Positions 11,101 to 20,129 of a stretch of DNA of 32,776 nucleotides are shown piece by piece. Numbering within the stretch: position 1 is the first letter of the stretch; each line of letters begins with the position of its first letter. The position numbers and the translations under genes are program-made. The stretch comes from Hydrogenophilales bacterium 12-61-10 (GTDB taxonomy: Bacteria; Pseudomonadota; Gammaproteobacteria; Burkholderiales; Thiobacillaceae): the NCBI GenBank assembly GCA_002279795.1, contig NCCT01000004.1, positions 1-32,776 on the forward strand, given 5' to 3'. The notes under the pieces are model-generated. The model did not search any database and was not told the DNA's origin. It was given only the letters and a program-made list of their open reading frames with translations.

Positions 11101-11765
11101 GAGAGGGCATACACCACGTCGTCGCGCAGGAAATCGACGGCATCCCGCTCCTGCTCCCATGAGGAACCGTGCTTTTCCTGGAAGGCGGCCTTGAACGTAT
11201 CGTAGGCACCCTTGGTGACCAGATAGCGTTCCATCTCGGCGATGTGCGGAGCGTCGCCGGAGTAGCCCAGCTTTTCGTTGAAGACGCGCAGGAAGACCTG
11301 AAGGATGACATCGCGATCGGATTTGCTGTCGGCCTTGGCGTCGATGTTGAAGAGAATGACGTCGGAACTGCCTTTGATGGCGCGCTGAACGTCGGCCAGC
11401 AGCATGGCGTCCTTGATCTTGTTCTCGTCGAAGAACTGGGCTGCCCGCTTGAGTTGACCGTTTTCCGGGTTGGTCGCTTCGATGTTTTCCAGCAGGTAGG
11501 ACAGGATTTTGATGAAGTGGGATTTACCCGAGCCGAAGAAGCCGGATACCCATACTCCCATACGGGTCGAGAGCACCGGATCGTTAGGATTGTCGGCGGC
11601 GGCCAGGAAGGCATCGAAGAAGCGCCGGAAATATTCGGTGAGCTGCTTGGTGACGACGTATTCGTCGAGCTCCTGCCAGATGCTTTCGGCATCGCGCTGG
11701 TCGGCCTTGATCACGCCATTGATGGGGCGGTCGATGGGCTTGGTGAAGAGATCCCTGATTTTCAT
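8163..11765 (-). CDS. brxC: BREX ATPase BrxC (PglY-like, DUF6079-type)
   Basis: A 1200-residue P-loop ATPase, the usual size for BrxC. It is a core BREX protein thought to act with BrxB, PglX and PglZ in the defence complex. The start MKIRDLFTKPIDRPINGVIKADQ is characteristic. Walker A GFFGSGKSH is near residues 75-83 and Walker B FLVDEVGQFIGD near 269-280. The C-terminal third is helical and probably coiled coil. I chose ATG at 11765 over an in-frame TTG at 11795: the ATG gives the family N-terminus and has a GAG-rich site about 9 bases upstream, while the TTG would overlap the end of brxB. The gene is intact and 9 bases ahead of pglX. Confidence 0.95.
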   Translation of the reverse strand: MKIRDLFTKPIDRPINGVIKADQRDAESIWQELDEYVVTKQLTEYFRRFFDAFLAAADNPNDPVLSTRMGVWVSGFFGSGKSHFIKILSYLLENIEATNPENGQLKRAAQFFDENKIKDAMLLADVQRAIKGSSDVILFNIDAKADSKSDRDVILQVFLRVFNEKLGYSGDAPHIAEMERYLVTKGAYDTFKAAFQEKHGSSWEQERDAVDFLRDDVVYALSKALKMTEESAGRWFDKARDDYRINIESFAKLIREYLDTKPAGHRIIFLVDEVGQFIGDNTQLMLTLQTITEQLGTLCQGRAWVIVTSQEDIDAAIGEANKTKSQDFSKIQGRFHTRLSLASSNTDEVIGERLLSKTEAAHVELRDFFAQKGDIINNQLAFVGNSVTLRGYKDAAEFVSVYPFAPYQFTLLQKVFESIRKVGATGKHLSKGERSLLDAFQSAAKRNADRGTEALVPLYDFYPSIESFIDTSAKRSIDEAPANPSLEPYDVLLLKGLFLIRYIPDILRPSVDNLATLCIDEIDADKLALKRKIQESLTRLEHQRLVNRNGDLWFFLTNEERDVAREISHVEVSSAEKVRLLCELVYDDILGGQNKVRHRDTKADYEFNRLLDGAPWKQASHELTLEVVTPLGDDYENLSDDKCILRSNGRALIRLAEGERLDIELTLYQQIEKYIDSPKASGSATPSVKRILMDRKDENRERRSRLVEQLSNLMLNGDCYVLGQKPQIKATSPATLLDELVNYLISNTYTKLPYLKVRQADPIAEIKAVLAADDVAQPGLVLGGEEGNPLALKEVREYLHLAASQNRVLLSDVVDRFIGVPWGWKPEWEVVLLIARLFMAGEIKLMLEGSDLDPKSAVDPLTKSVRFKQVSILKRKTADATALKRARDLHKDLFSNLAREDEDGLVADFRTHLGEWQTELKSFIHAAAMKFHPGKDIMGQALNRIAKQLAIRDSFEFIEALLTGKDDWLDIAEDIHDVVSFYKTQIHTWTRMLEALDGFADNHDALVKDAKAAAALADLESIRDNAAPYSQISRIEPLIATVEAVNLQIAQDKREKALLSIDHKIAEVQKMLDGVQAEASLRNKALLDLQELKTKVAALTSIPKILYLQSQAGEALDEAIATIEAAQVKAPSKAASQGDAATVINIGKTAIAPKSAKVIRAADLVTQSYLETEAEVEDYIEKLRAELLAAIKSGQRARIQ

Positions 11766-11791
11766 GTTTGTTTTCTCGTTCAATGTCTTTA

Positions 11792-12379
11792 TCAATGTGC
11801 TTCTGGCACCAGACGAAAAGCCCGGTAGTAGTGGTCTTCATTGAGCTTGTTGAAAAGCCGCAGCGAGTAGCCGTCATAGCGTCCCGGGAACAGCATCAGC
11901 AGTGGGGTGTCCTTCAAGTGCGGATGCAGTGCAGACAACAGGGTGTGGGTCCGAAGCATGGGATACGCGGCTCCCACACCAAAGAGGGTGACCAAATCGA
12001 GATTGGGCAGGTCGATTTGTGTCATTAGTTTCTGCGCGATCTTGTCTTCTTTCAGAACGGAACGCAGCGCGTTCAGCGCGGCTTCATCGCCTTTTTCCTT
12101 TTGCATTGCGATGGCCTTATCGAGAAGGCCGCGCTCCTGCAAGAGTCCCGTGACCAGCTCAAAAAGATTGATGGATGCGGATCGAATCGGGGGCTGGCGT
12201 TTGGCTAGCGCGGGCTCGATAACGTCGTGCAGGAAGGCACGCATGTCCATTTCCCGCTCCGGCGGGTAGTCGAAGATCCAGAACCCGATTTCGTTGCCCA
12301 GCCCCTCATTGCTCAGAAAATCCGCCGAGGTGATTCGGGGCAGGATCTGATTGAGGCGTTCCTCGAATGTCTGGCTCAT
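11792..12379 (-). CDS. brxB: BREX protein BrxB (DUF1788)
   Basis: A 195-residue protein with the sequence features of BrxB/DUF1788: N-terminus MSQTFEERLNQILPRI, central GFWIFDYPPE, and the C-terminal LLMLFPGRYDGYSLRLF. BrxB is a core component of type 1 BREX; its biochemical role is not established, though it is thought to join the BrxC/PglX/PglZ assembly. Its ATG overlaps the brxA stop (ATGA), and brxC starts 26 bases after its stop. The length is normal and no lesion is seen. The family and the position between brxA and brxC both fit. Confidence 0.93.
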   Translation of the reverse strand: MSQTFEERLNQILPRITSADFLSNEGLGNEIGFWIFDYPPEREMDMRAFLHDVIEPALAKRQPPIRSASINLFELVTGLLQERGLLDKAIAMQKEKGDEAALNALRSVLKEDKIAQKLMTQIDLPNLDLVTLFGVGAAYPMLRTHTLLSALHPHLKDTPLLMLFPGRYDGYSLRLFNKLNEDHYYRAFRLVPEAH

Positions 12380-12969
12380 CTTGCTTGTTCCATAGAGGCG
12401 AGCGTCTGCATATCCCCGAGGCGTTTGAGGTAAGTGACCACGCTGGGGTGCAACATCGGTGGGGTCAGGTTCATCTTGCGGGTTGAATCGAGATATCCGG
12501 CCTCAGCCAGAATTCTCACAATTACCTGAAAGAGTTTGCGCTTTGTCGAGTCAGCCCATCCCGCAACAGCGGGGTCGCGGTGTGCGCACTCTGTTATGAA
12601 GGCCTCCCAAGAACGGGGGCTTAATGAGTGCTCCAGACGGCGCAGGTGTTGGGCATAGACGTCATGAAGGAAATCGCCCAGAAGACGGCTATGCCGGATC
12701 GAGGCAGCAAGTAGCAGTTGGGTCGCCATTTCCTTATCGCCCTCGGCGATCAATTGCCAACCTTCCTGGTCGAGCGTTTCAAGCCGATTGCGAATCAATC
12801 TGGCCTGACGCCGAGCCGTTGCTGGTGTCTTCTTCTGCAGCACATTTTCGCCACGCAAGGCCTCTGTCCAATCGACCTCGGTGGGGTTGTTCATGCGCAG
12901 TTTGGCGATGCGCCTGCTTTCAGGGAGCATCAGTGAGCCGGCCGAGATCTCGGCGTTATACATCCCCAT
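12376..12969 (-). CDS. brxA: BREX protein BrxA (DUF1819)
   Basis: A 197-residue protein whose start, MGMYNAEISAGSLMLPESR, is typical of BrxA/DUF1819. BrxA is a small helical, DNA-binding protein related to NusB-like folds and is a conserved component of type 1 BREX. The start at 12969 has AAGGA about 9 bases upstream; a second in-frame ATG lies two codons later at 12963, so the exact start is uncertain by two residues. It overlaps the end of the WYL regulator by 14 bases and the start of brxB by 4, so it is almost certainly translated from the same transcript. Nothing appears broken. Confidence 0.93.
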   Translation of the reverse strand: MGMYNAEISAGSLMLPESRRIAKLRMNNPTEVDWTEALRGENVLQKKTPATARRQARLIRNRLETLDQEGWQLIAEGDKEMATQLLLAASIRHSRLLGDFLHDVYAQHLRRLEHSLSPRSWEAFITECAHRDPAVAGWADSTKRKLFQVIVRILAEAGYLDSTRKMNLTPPMLHPSVVTYLKRLGDMQTLASMEQAR

Positions 12970-13873
12970 GCTGATTTTCCTTGTTGTCTTGCCGCAGATA
13001 GCCCGGGGCTAAGGCGAGGTTCTGGATGCCGTAAAGGGCAGGGGTGTTGCGCAGCCACAATTGATATTCAGGTCCGCGCAAGCTGTGGTCGGGAGACGCG
13101 TCAACATTCCATAGCCGAAGCAGATAACCCGTCATCGCTGCCCTGACTTGGACGTAACCACATCCATTCTTCATACCTAAGTCAGATTCGATCGCATCAG
13201 GAAAGCGAATGTTGTCCGGGTGGGGCACCAGCTCGAGTTCCACAATCCGGCTCCATTGAATGTCGCGTTCCGGGCCTTCTTCCTCGTGCGCGAGCTCATC
13301 CAGTGGTTTGGCTGAAGATATCCGGGTCAAAGAAAAGTCTCGAAACTGTCCAGATTTGCGATCGAATGCCCGCACATGCCAACGCCAGCCGCTGTCGGCA
13401 AGTGCGAAAGGCGCGATGACACGCTCCGACTTGCCGCTCGTAAGCGAGCAGTAGCGAATTTTGAGCAGAGACCGCTTGTGGATAGCCCGGGAGATCGCTG
13501 CGAGCGCATCCATATCGGGCTTTGAAATGAATGGCGTGAGCTCGGAAGGGACGTAACCCCGTTGTCTGACGGGAACGCCATCGCCGAAGCCTTGGCTTAG
13601 CCAGGTCAGAACCCGCTCGGCGGGGAAATCAAAGAGTGGCTTGAACTTGGAGCCAAGCAGATAGCACTTGCGCGAGGAGTCGAAGTCCAGGTTATTTGGC
13701 GCAAGCAGGCGATATGCCGCGAAATCACGCGTGGCAGCAGCCTCTTGGATCGTGAAGCGGTCCAGCAAGTCTTGCCGACGACACTCGCCGAGAAATCGCA
13801 CGCGCATCTCGATATACGCAAGCCGTTCCCTTTGAGTCGCCGGAATATCTTCCAGTGCCATGGGCCGATTCAA
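12956..13873 (-). CDS. brxR: WYL-domain transcriptional regulator, BrxR-like
   Basis: About 300 residues. The N-terminal part (about 10-90) is a predicted winged helix (YIEMRVRFLGECRRQDLLDRF). A WYL-type ligand-sensing domain follows around 140-210 (LLKIRYCSLTSGKSERVIAP, then WRWHVRAFD), with a C-terminal extension. This matches BrxR, the autorepressor placed first in many BREX operons. The TTG at 13873 has AGGGGG six bases upstream; an alternative ATG at 13861 lies too far from that site, so I favour TTG with modest confidence. The gene overlaps brxA by 14 bases. A large inverted repeat about 40-90 bases upstream is the likely operator. The ligand is unknown. Confidence 0.88.
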   Translation of the reverse strand: MNRPMALEDIPATQRERLAYIEMRVRFLGECRRQDLLDRFTIQEAAATRDFAAYRLLAPNNLDFDSSRKCYLLGSKFKPLFDFPAERVLTWLSQGFGDGVPVRQRGYVPSELTPFISKPDMDALAAISRAIHKRSLLKIRYCSLTSGKSERVIAPFALADSGWRWHVRAFDRKSGQFRDFSLTRISSAKPLDELAHEEEGPERDIQWSRIVELELVPHPDNIRFPDAIESDLGMKNGCGYVQVRAAMTGYLLRLWNVDASPDHSLRGPEYQLWLRNTPALYGIQNLALAPGYLRQDNKENQHGDV

Positions 13874-13910
13874 TCGACTCCCCCTTTTATCTTTGGTATC
13901 AGAACTACCA

Positions 13911-13965
13911 GATCAAAATACCACATTTACACGATCATTATGATGACGTAATGTGGATTTTGATC
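13911..13965. promoter_or_regulatory. Large inverted repeat upstream of brxR, candidate BrxR operator
   Basis: The left arm at 13911-13927 reads gatcaaaataccacatt and the right arm at 13950-13965 reads aatgtggattttgatc. They are reverse complements apart from one extra base in the left arm. The 22-base spacer contains a smaller palindrome around atcattatgat. On the minus strand the left arm contains TGGTATTTT, an extended -10 shape (TG-n-TATTTT), so a bound repressor would cover the promoter of brxR. BrxR homologues are known to bind inverted repeats ahead of their own gene. The symmetry is seen directly; the operator role is inferred. Confidence 0.65.
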
Positions 13966-13983
13966 CTTACCAACTACAAACAG

Positions 13984-14010
13984 TAAGGGCCTCAATGACA
14001 GAGGCCCTTA
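13984..14010 (-). terminator. Hairpin between gyrB and the BREX operon, possible terminator
   Basis: taagggcctc and gaggccctta form a perfect 10-bp stem with a 7-base loop (aatgaca). On the minus strand the stem is followed by CTGTTTGTAG, only weakly T-rich. It could stop transcription leaving gyrB before the brxR promoter. It lies about 140 bases after the gyrB stop. Confidence 0.55.
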
Positions 14011-14069
14011 AGGGATCGGCGATAAGTTCAGAAACTGCTTCGTTGCTAGGCAAACAGCCCATTCATTGC

Positions 14070-14150
14070 AGTGCCACTTATTCCGTAAATCCAGTGCCAC
14101 AAGATTGCTTCTAGTGACACTATTTCCGTTTACTTACAAGATCCTACACA
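14070..14150. repeat. Three spaced repeats and a TGT end at the gyrB stop codon, candidate transposon end
   Basis: The motif agtg(c/a)cac occurs at 14070, 14093 and 14113, spaced 23 and 20 bases. The first and third copies agree over 21 bases at 15 positions, sharing the continuation ttccgt; the middle copy keeps only the 8-base core. Read on the minus strand, the array begins TGTGTAGG at 14150, one base from the gyrB stop. Tandem transposase-binding repeats behind a TGT terminus are typical of Tn7/Tn5053-type ends. No such transposase is in the window. The repeats are seen; the transposon reading is inference. Confidence 0.45.
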
Positions 14151-14151
14151 A

Positions 14152-16677
<2,526 letters not shown>

Positions 16678-16705
16678 TTAAACGTCTGGTTCGGCGCCGG
16701 TTAAT

Positions 16706-17809
16706 TTAAATGCGCATGGGCATCACGACATATTTGAAACCGGGTTCGCCTTCGCTGGTGAGCAGCATGCTGCTGTTGGCATCGCCCAGCGACAGGGTGA
16801 TTTCTTCGCTGTTGACTGCGCCCAGGCCATCCAGCAGGTAGGTGACGTTGAACCCCATGTCGAGTGGCTCGCCCGTGAAGCTGACCTCGATTTCGTCGGC
16901 CGCCTCTTCCTGCTCGTTGTTGTTGCACACGATGCCCAATGTGTTTTCGCTCATCACCAGACGGACGCCGCGAAATTTTTCATTCGACAAAATGGCCGCG
17001 CGCTGCAGAGCCTGAATCACGGTCTGGCGATTGGCCTTGAGGTGACGCGGCTGATTGACCGGAATGACGCGCTGGTAATCGGGAAACTTGCCGTCCACCA
17101 CCTTGGTGACCAGTTCGGTACCCGGCAGCGTAATGGTGACTTGATTGGCGCCGATTCTGAGTTCGACCGCATCGTCGACATCGGCCAGCAACTTGGACAG
17201 CTCGACCACGGTTTTGCGCGGAATGATGATTTCGCGCGTGCCCGCATCCATGTCGAGCTCAGTCTCGGCGTAACTCAGGCGATGACCGTCGGTTGCCACT
17301 ACACGCAATTGCTTGCCTTCGAGCACTAGCAGCATGCCGTTGAGGTAATAGCGGATGTCCTGGCTTGCCATGGCGAACTGCACCAGCTGCAGCAGGCGCT
17401 TGAGCTTTCTTTGTGGCAAATGAATGGCTTCGCCCAAGCCGGATCCGGTTTCAACGCGGGGAAAATCGGCTGCCGGTAAAGTTTGCAGGGTGAAGCGTGA
17501 TTTACCTGCGCTCACCACCACCTGGCTGTCCTTGGTGTCGAGCTTGACTTTGGCTGAATCGGGCAATGCGCGAACAATATCAAACAGCTTGCGGGCTGCG
17601 ATGGTGATCGCAAAGTCCTCGCCCGCCTGTGCGTCGAGCTGGGTGCTGATCTGCAATTCGAGATCGGTGGCCAGCAAGGTGAGCTTGCCGGCCTTTTTTT
17701 CCAGCAGCAGGTTGGACAGGATGGGCAGGGTGTGACGACGCTCGACAACCCCAACTACAGAAGTCAGTGCTGCAAGCAGTGCGTTACGTTCGCTTTGTAT
17801 TAATAGCAT
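16706..17809 (-). CDS. dnaN: DNA polymerase III beta subunit (sliding clamp)
   Basis: A 367-residue protein that forms the ring-shaped processivity clamp of the replicative polymerase. The start MLLIQSERNALLAALTSVVG, the segment RRHTLPILSNLLLE and the C-terminal tail ending YVVMPMRI are family hallmarks. The C-terminal PMRL-like motif lines the partner-binding cleft used by clamp-binding proteins. Length is normal. The gene lies 179 bases after dnaA, across the probable origin, and 76 bases before gyrB. Confidence 0.98.
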   Translation of the reverse strand: MLLIQSERNALLAALTSVVGVVERRHTLPILSNLLLEKKAGKLTLLATDLELQISTQLDAQAGEDFAITIAARKLFDIVRALPDSAKVKLDTKDSQVVVSAGKSRFTLQTLPAADFPRVETGSGLGEAIHLPQRKLKRLLQLVQFAMASQDIRYYLNGMLLVLEGKQLRVVATDGHRLSYAETELDMDAGTREIIIPRKTVVELSKLLADVDDAVELRIGANQVTITLPGTELVTKVVDGKFPDYQRVIPVNQPRHLKANRQTVIQALQRAAILSNEKFRGVRLVMSENTLGIVCNNNEQEEAADEIEVSFTGEPLDMGFNVTYLLDGLGAVNSEEITLSLGDANSSMLLTSEGEPGFKYVVMPMRI

Positions 17810-17988
17810 TTATATATTCCTGAGAACAATAATAAAGGCAGCCTAAATCTGGGGATAAGCCTTATTACTCAATTAAAACAGTTTGTTACCGGTCATTTTT
17901 GGGTGTTGGTAAGACCTTGGCAGCGCTGTCTGTTTGTGGACAAATTTGATGCTTTTGGTTTTTGACCTGTTTTATCCACATTTCATCC
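17810..17988. other. dnaA-dnaN intergenic region with DnaA boxes, probable oriC
   Basis: A perfect DnaA box, ttatccaca, lies at 17972-17980. Two one-mismatch boxes on the other strand lie at 17935-17943 (tgtggacaa) and 17850-17858 (tggggataa). The stretch from 17810 to 17890 is AT-rich (tttatatattc, aataataaagg, aattaaaaca) and could be the unwinding element. Position between dnaA and dnaN is common for bacterial origins. The number of boxes is modest, and a further perfect box lies on the other side of dnaA, so the origin could be bipartite. Confidence 0.6.
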
Positions 17989-19335
17989 TCAGCCTGTCAG
18001 GATTTGTAACAAGGTCAAATAGTCACGCCCGATATCAACCTCGGTTTCACGTAATTCAGCGACTTTTCGGCATGCATGAATGACGGTCGTATGGTCGCGC
18101 CCGCCAAACGATTCGCCGATTTCCGGCAGGCTCTGGTTGGTCAGTTCCTTGGATAGTGCCATCGCGATTTGACGTGGCCGGGCCAGATTGCGGGTTCTTT
18201 TTTTGGAAAACATGTCAGCGACCTTGATTTTATAAAAGTCGGAGACGGTTTTCTGGATGTTTTCGATGGAGACGATCCGCGACGTCGAGGCGATGAGGTC
18301 GCGCAGGGCTTCCTTGACCAGTTCCAGGGTGATGGGCTTTTCATGAAAGCGCGAGAACGCGATCACGCGCTTGAGCGCGCCTTCCAGTTCGCGCACATTG
18401 GAACGCACTTGCTTGGCGATGAAAAAAGCCACCGTTTCATCGAGCTTTGTGTTTTCAGATTGTGCCTTGGCCAACAGGATGGCGACCCGCATTTCAAGTT
18501 CAGGCGGTTCGACAGCGACTGTCAAACCCCATGCAAAACGCGATTTCAGTCGGTCATCCAGCCCGTTGATTTCCTTGGGGAACGTGTCGCAGGTGATGAC
18601 GATCTGTTTCTTGTTTTCGATCAGGGAATTGAAAACATAGAAAAACTCTTCCTGGGTACGGTCCTTCTTGGCCAGAAACTGAATATCGTCGATCAGCAGC
18701 AGATCCAGCGACATATAGCGCCGCTTGAGATCATCGAACTGCTTGTTGAGATACGCTTTAACCACATCGTCCACATAATCATTGGCGTGGATGTAGCTGA
18801 TGCGCGCGTCCGGGTTGGCTTCGCGCACCGTATTGCCGATGGCCTGCAGCAAGTGGGTTTTTCCCAGGCCGACGCCGCCATAAACAAACAAAGGATTGTA
18901 GGCAGCCCCCGGATTATTGGAGATTTGCAAGGCAGCCGCGCGGGCCAGCTGGTTGGCGCGCCCCGAAACAAAATTATCAAAATTGAACGCGGGATTGATG
19001 CGCATGCCCGATTGAACAGGCGCCACGACGGCGCGCTCGGGTTGCGACGATCGCGGTTCGATGTGAGACGTGGAAGCGGGCGGGCGGCTTGCAGCAGGCT
19101 TTTTTCCGAGCGCATACACAATGGAAACCGGCTCCGGATAAAACTCCAGCGCCCACTCATTGATAGGCTCGGCGAATTTTTCACGCACCCAGTCCATTAC
19201 AAAATGGTTGGGCGCAAGAATGCGTACCTCCCCGTTCGAGTCATCGAACACCAGGGGTTTGATCCATGTGCTGAATTGCTGCTGGGTGAGGGTGGCGCGA
19301 AAGCGCTCTTGGCAAATGTCCCAGAAGGAATCCAT
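17989..19335 (-). CDS. dnaA: Chromosomal replication initiator protein DnaA
   Basis: About 448 residues. DnaA binds DnaA boxes and opens the origin. Domain I starts MDSFWDICQERFRATLTQQQFSTWIKPL, a linker follows, then the AAA+ domain with Walker A GGVGLGKT (about 153-160) and Walker B LLIDDIQF. The C-terminal DNA-binding domain carries the GGRDHTTVIHA signature. I chose the ATG at 19335 because it gives the family N-terminus; an in-frame ATG at 19365 would add ten residues. Neither has a good ribosome-binding site. It is divergent from rpmH, the usual arrangement. Confidence 0.97.
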   Translation of the reverse strand: MDSFWDICQERFRATLTQQQFSTWIKPLVFDDSNGEVRILAPNHFVMDWVREKFAEPINEWALEFYPEPVSIVYALGKKPAASRPPASTSHIEPRSSQPERAVVAPVQSGMRINPAFNFDNFVSGRANQLARAAALQISNNPGAAYNPLFVYGGVGLGKTHLLQAIGNTVREANPDARISYIHANDYVDDVVKAYLNKQFDDLKRRYMSLDLLLIDDIQFLAKKDRTQEEFFYVFNSLIENKKQIVITCDTFPKEINGLDDRLKSRFAWGLTVAVEPPELEMRVAILLAKAQSENTKLDETVAFFIAKQVRSNVRELEGALKRVIAFSRFHEKPITLELVKEALRDLIASTSRIVSIENIQKTVSDFYKIKVADMFSKKRTRNLARPRQIAMALSKELTNQSLPEIGESFGGRDHTTVIHACRKVAELRETEVDIGRDYLTLLQILTG

Positions 19336-19402
19336 AGTAGGGAGGCGGGGAGCGGATAGCGGCATAGGATTCGAGGCCGAATCTTACTCCCCTTCGATGA
19401 GG

Positions 19403-19411
19403 TTATCCACA
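19403..19411 (+). promoter_or_regulatory. Perfect DnaA box between dnaA and rpmH
   Basis: ttatccaca on the + strand matches the DnaA-box consensus exactly. It lies 68 bases upstream of the chosen dnaA start, so it could serve dnaA autoregulation or be part of the origin. Confidence 0.7.
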
Positions 19412-19442
19412 GGCGGGACGGCAGGCCGTCAAACACAGGAAC

Positions 19443-19472
19443 TTGACATGCCTTGGTAAAGGCAGGTCTAAT
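19443..19472 (+). promoter_or_regulatory. Probable rpmH promoter
   Basis: TTGACA at 19443-19448 and TCTAAT at 19467-19472 are separated by 18 bases, close to the sigma-70 consensus. The spacer holds a small inverted repeat, tgcctt and aaggca. The start codon of rpmH lies about 85 bases downstream. Confidence 0.65.
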
Positions 19473-19557
19473 GCGCGGTTTTTCAACACATTTTTTTGTG
19501 ATTGGCCCGGCCTGTCAAGCAGGAATGCGGTCAGCGCTACTCTGGAAAGGACAAGAC

Positions 19558-19692
19558 ATGAAACGTACTTATCAACCCTCTACCGTTCGTCGCAAGCGTA
19601 CGCACGGCTTTCGTGCCCGCATGAAAACCAAATCGGGCCGTGCCGTCATCAATGCACGTCGTGCCAAAGGCCGCGCACGTCTGGCCGTCTAA
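19558..19692 (+). CDS. rpmH: 50S ribosomal protein L34
   Basis: A complete 44-residue L34, starting [18 protein letters not shown] and ending AKGRARLAV. It is a small, very basic protein of the large ribosomal subunit. AAGGA lies about 7 bases before the ATG. It heads the rpmH-rnpA-yidC-mnmE gene series and is divergent from dnaA. A good promoter lies upstream at 19443-19472. Confidence 0.98.
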   Translation: MKRTYQPSTVRRKRTHGFRARMKTKSGRAVINARRAKGRARLAV

Positions 19693-19719
19693 CTAATCGA
19701 CACGCATCCTGAAAAGGCT

Positions 19720-19735
19720 GGAAGCGTTCGCTTCC
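19720..19735. repeat. Perfect short palindrome inside the 5' part of rnpA
   Basis: ggaagcg and cgcttcc form a 7-bp inverted repeat separated by two bases. It falls 28 bases after the rpmH stop, where the rnpA start signals would be expected. The two-base loop is too short for a good RNA hairpin unless inner pairs open. Confidence 0.4.
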
Positions 19736-19812
19736 ACGACGCGCGGCTGGTCAATAAAGCCGACTTTGACCGGGTTTTTGCCGAAAATCAGCGCGCTCGA
19801 ACCGATTTTGTA

Positions 19813-20112
19813 ATGGTCATGGTGCGCCCCAATCAGGTGGGACACCCGCGTTTGGGCATGATTGTGGCCAAACGCCTGCTTGCACGTGCGGTCGACCGCA
19901 ATCGTGTCAAGCGATGCATACGCGAAAGCTTCCGGCAGGTTCTGCCGGAACTGCCCGCCTGTGATTTTGTGGTTCGTTTGATCGCCAGGCCGGTTCCCGG
20001 CGATGAAGCGCGCGACTTGTCGCGCACCTTTAAACGTGCCGGTCATCGTGCCATGGCAAAATGGCCAGGCGCACGAGCAGCCGATCCTTCGCCCGATCTC
20101 CTCCCCACTTAA
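19813..20112 (+). CDS. rnpA: Ribonuclease P protein component (start uncertain)
   Basis: RnpA is the protein partner of the RNase P ribozyme that trims tRNA 5' ends. The RNR motif region ARAVDRNRVKRCIRESFR is clear, as is the preceding GHPRLGMIVAKR. The ATG at 19813 is the first standard start in frame, but family-like sequence continues upstream in the same frame, from about 19729: RFHDARLVNKADFDRVFAENQ. Between the rpmH stop at 19692 and 19813 no ATG, GTG or TTG exists in that frame. The real start may be a rare codon such as ATC at 19696, or a sequence error may hide it. The protein overlaps nothing; yidC begins 17 bases after its stop. Confidence 0.85.
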   Translation: MVMVRPNQVGHPRLGMIVAKRLLARAVDRNRVKRCIRESFRQVLPELPACDFVVRLIARPVPGDEARDLSRTFKRAGHRAMAKWPGARAADPSPDLLPT

Positions 20113-20129
20113 AAACGACACTCCGCCCC

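Noticed and set aside
9903-11162. 419-codon open frame on the + strand opposite brxC
   Set aside because: No known motifs, and brxC covers the same bases with full family identity.
14060-14150. Phage attachment site with a tRNA or integrase
   Set aside because: No tRNA or integrase gene is present nearby; the spaced repeats fit a transposon end better.
18169-19359. 396-codon open frame on the + strand opposite dnaA
   Set aside because: Antisense shadow of dnaA, with no domain.
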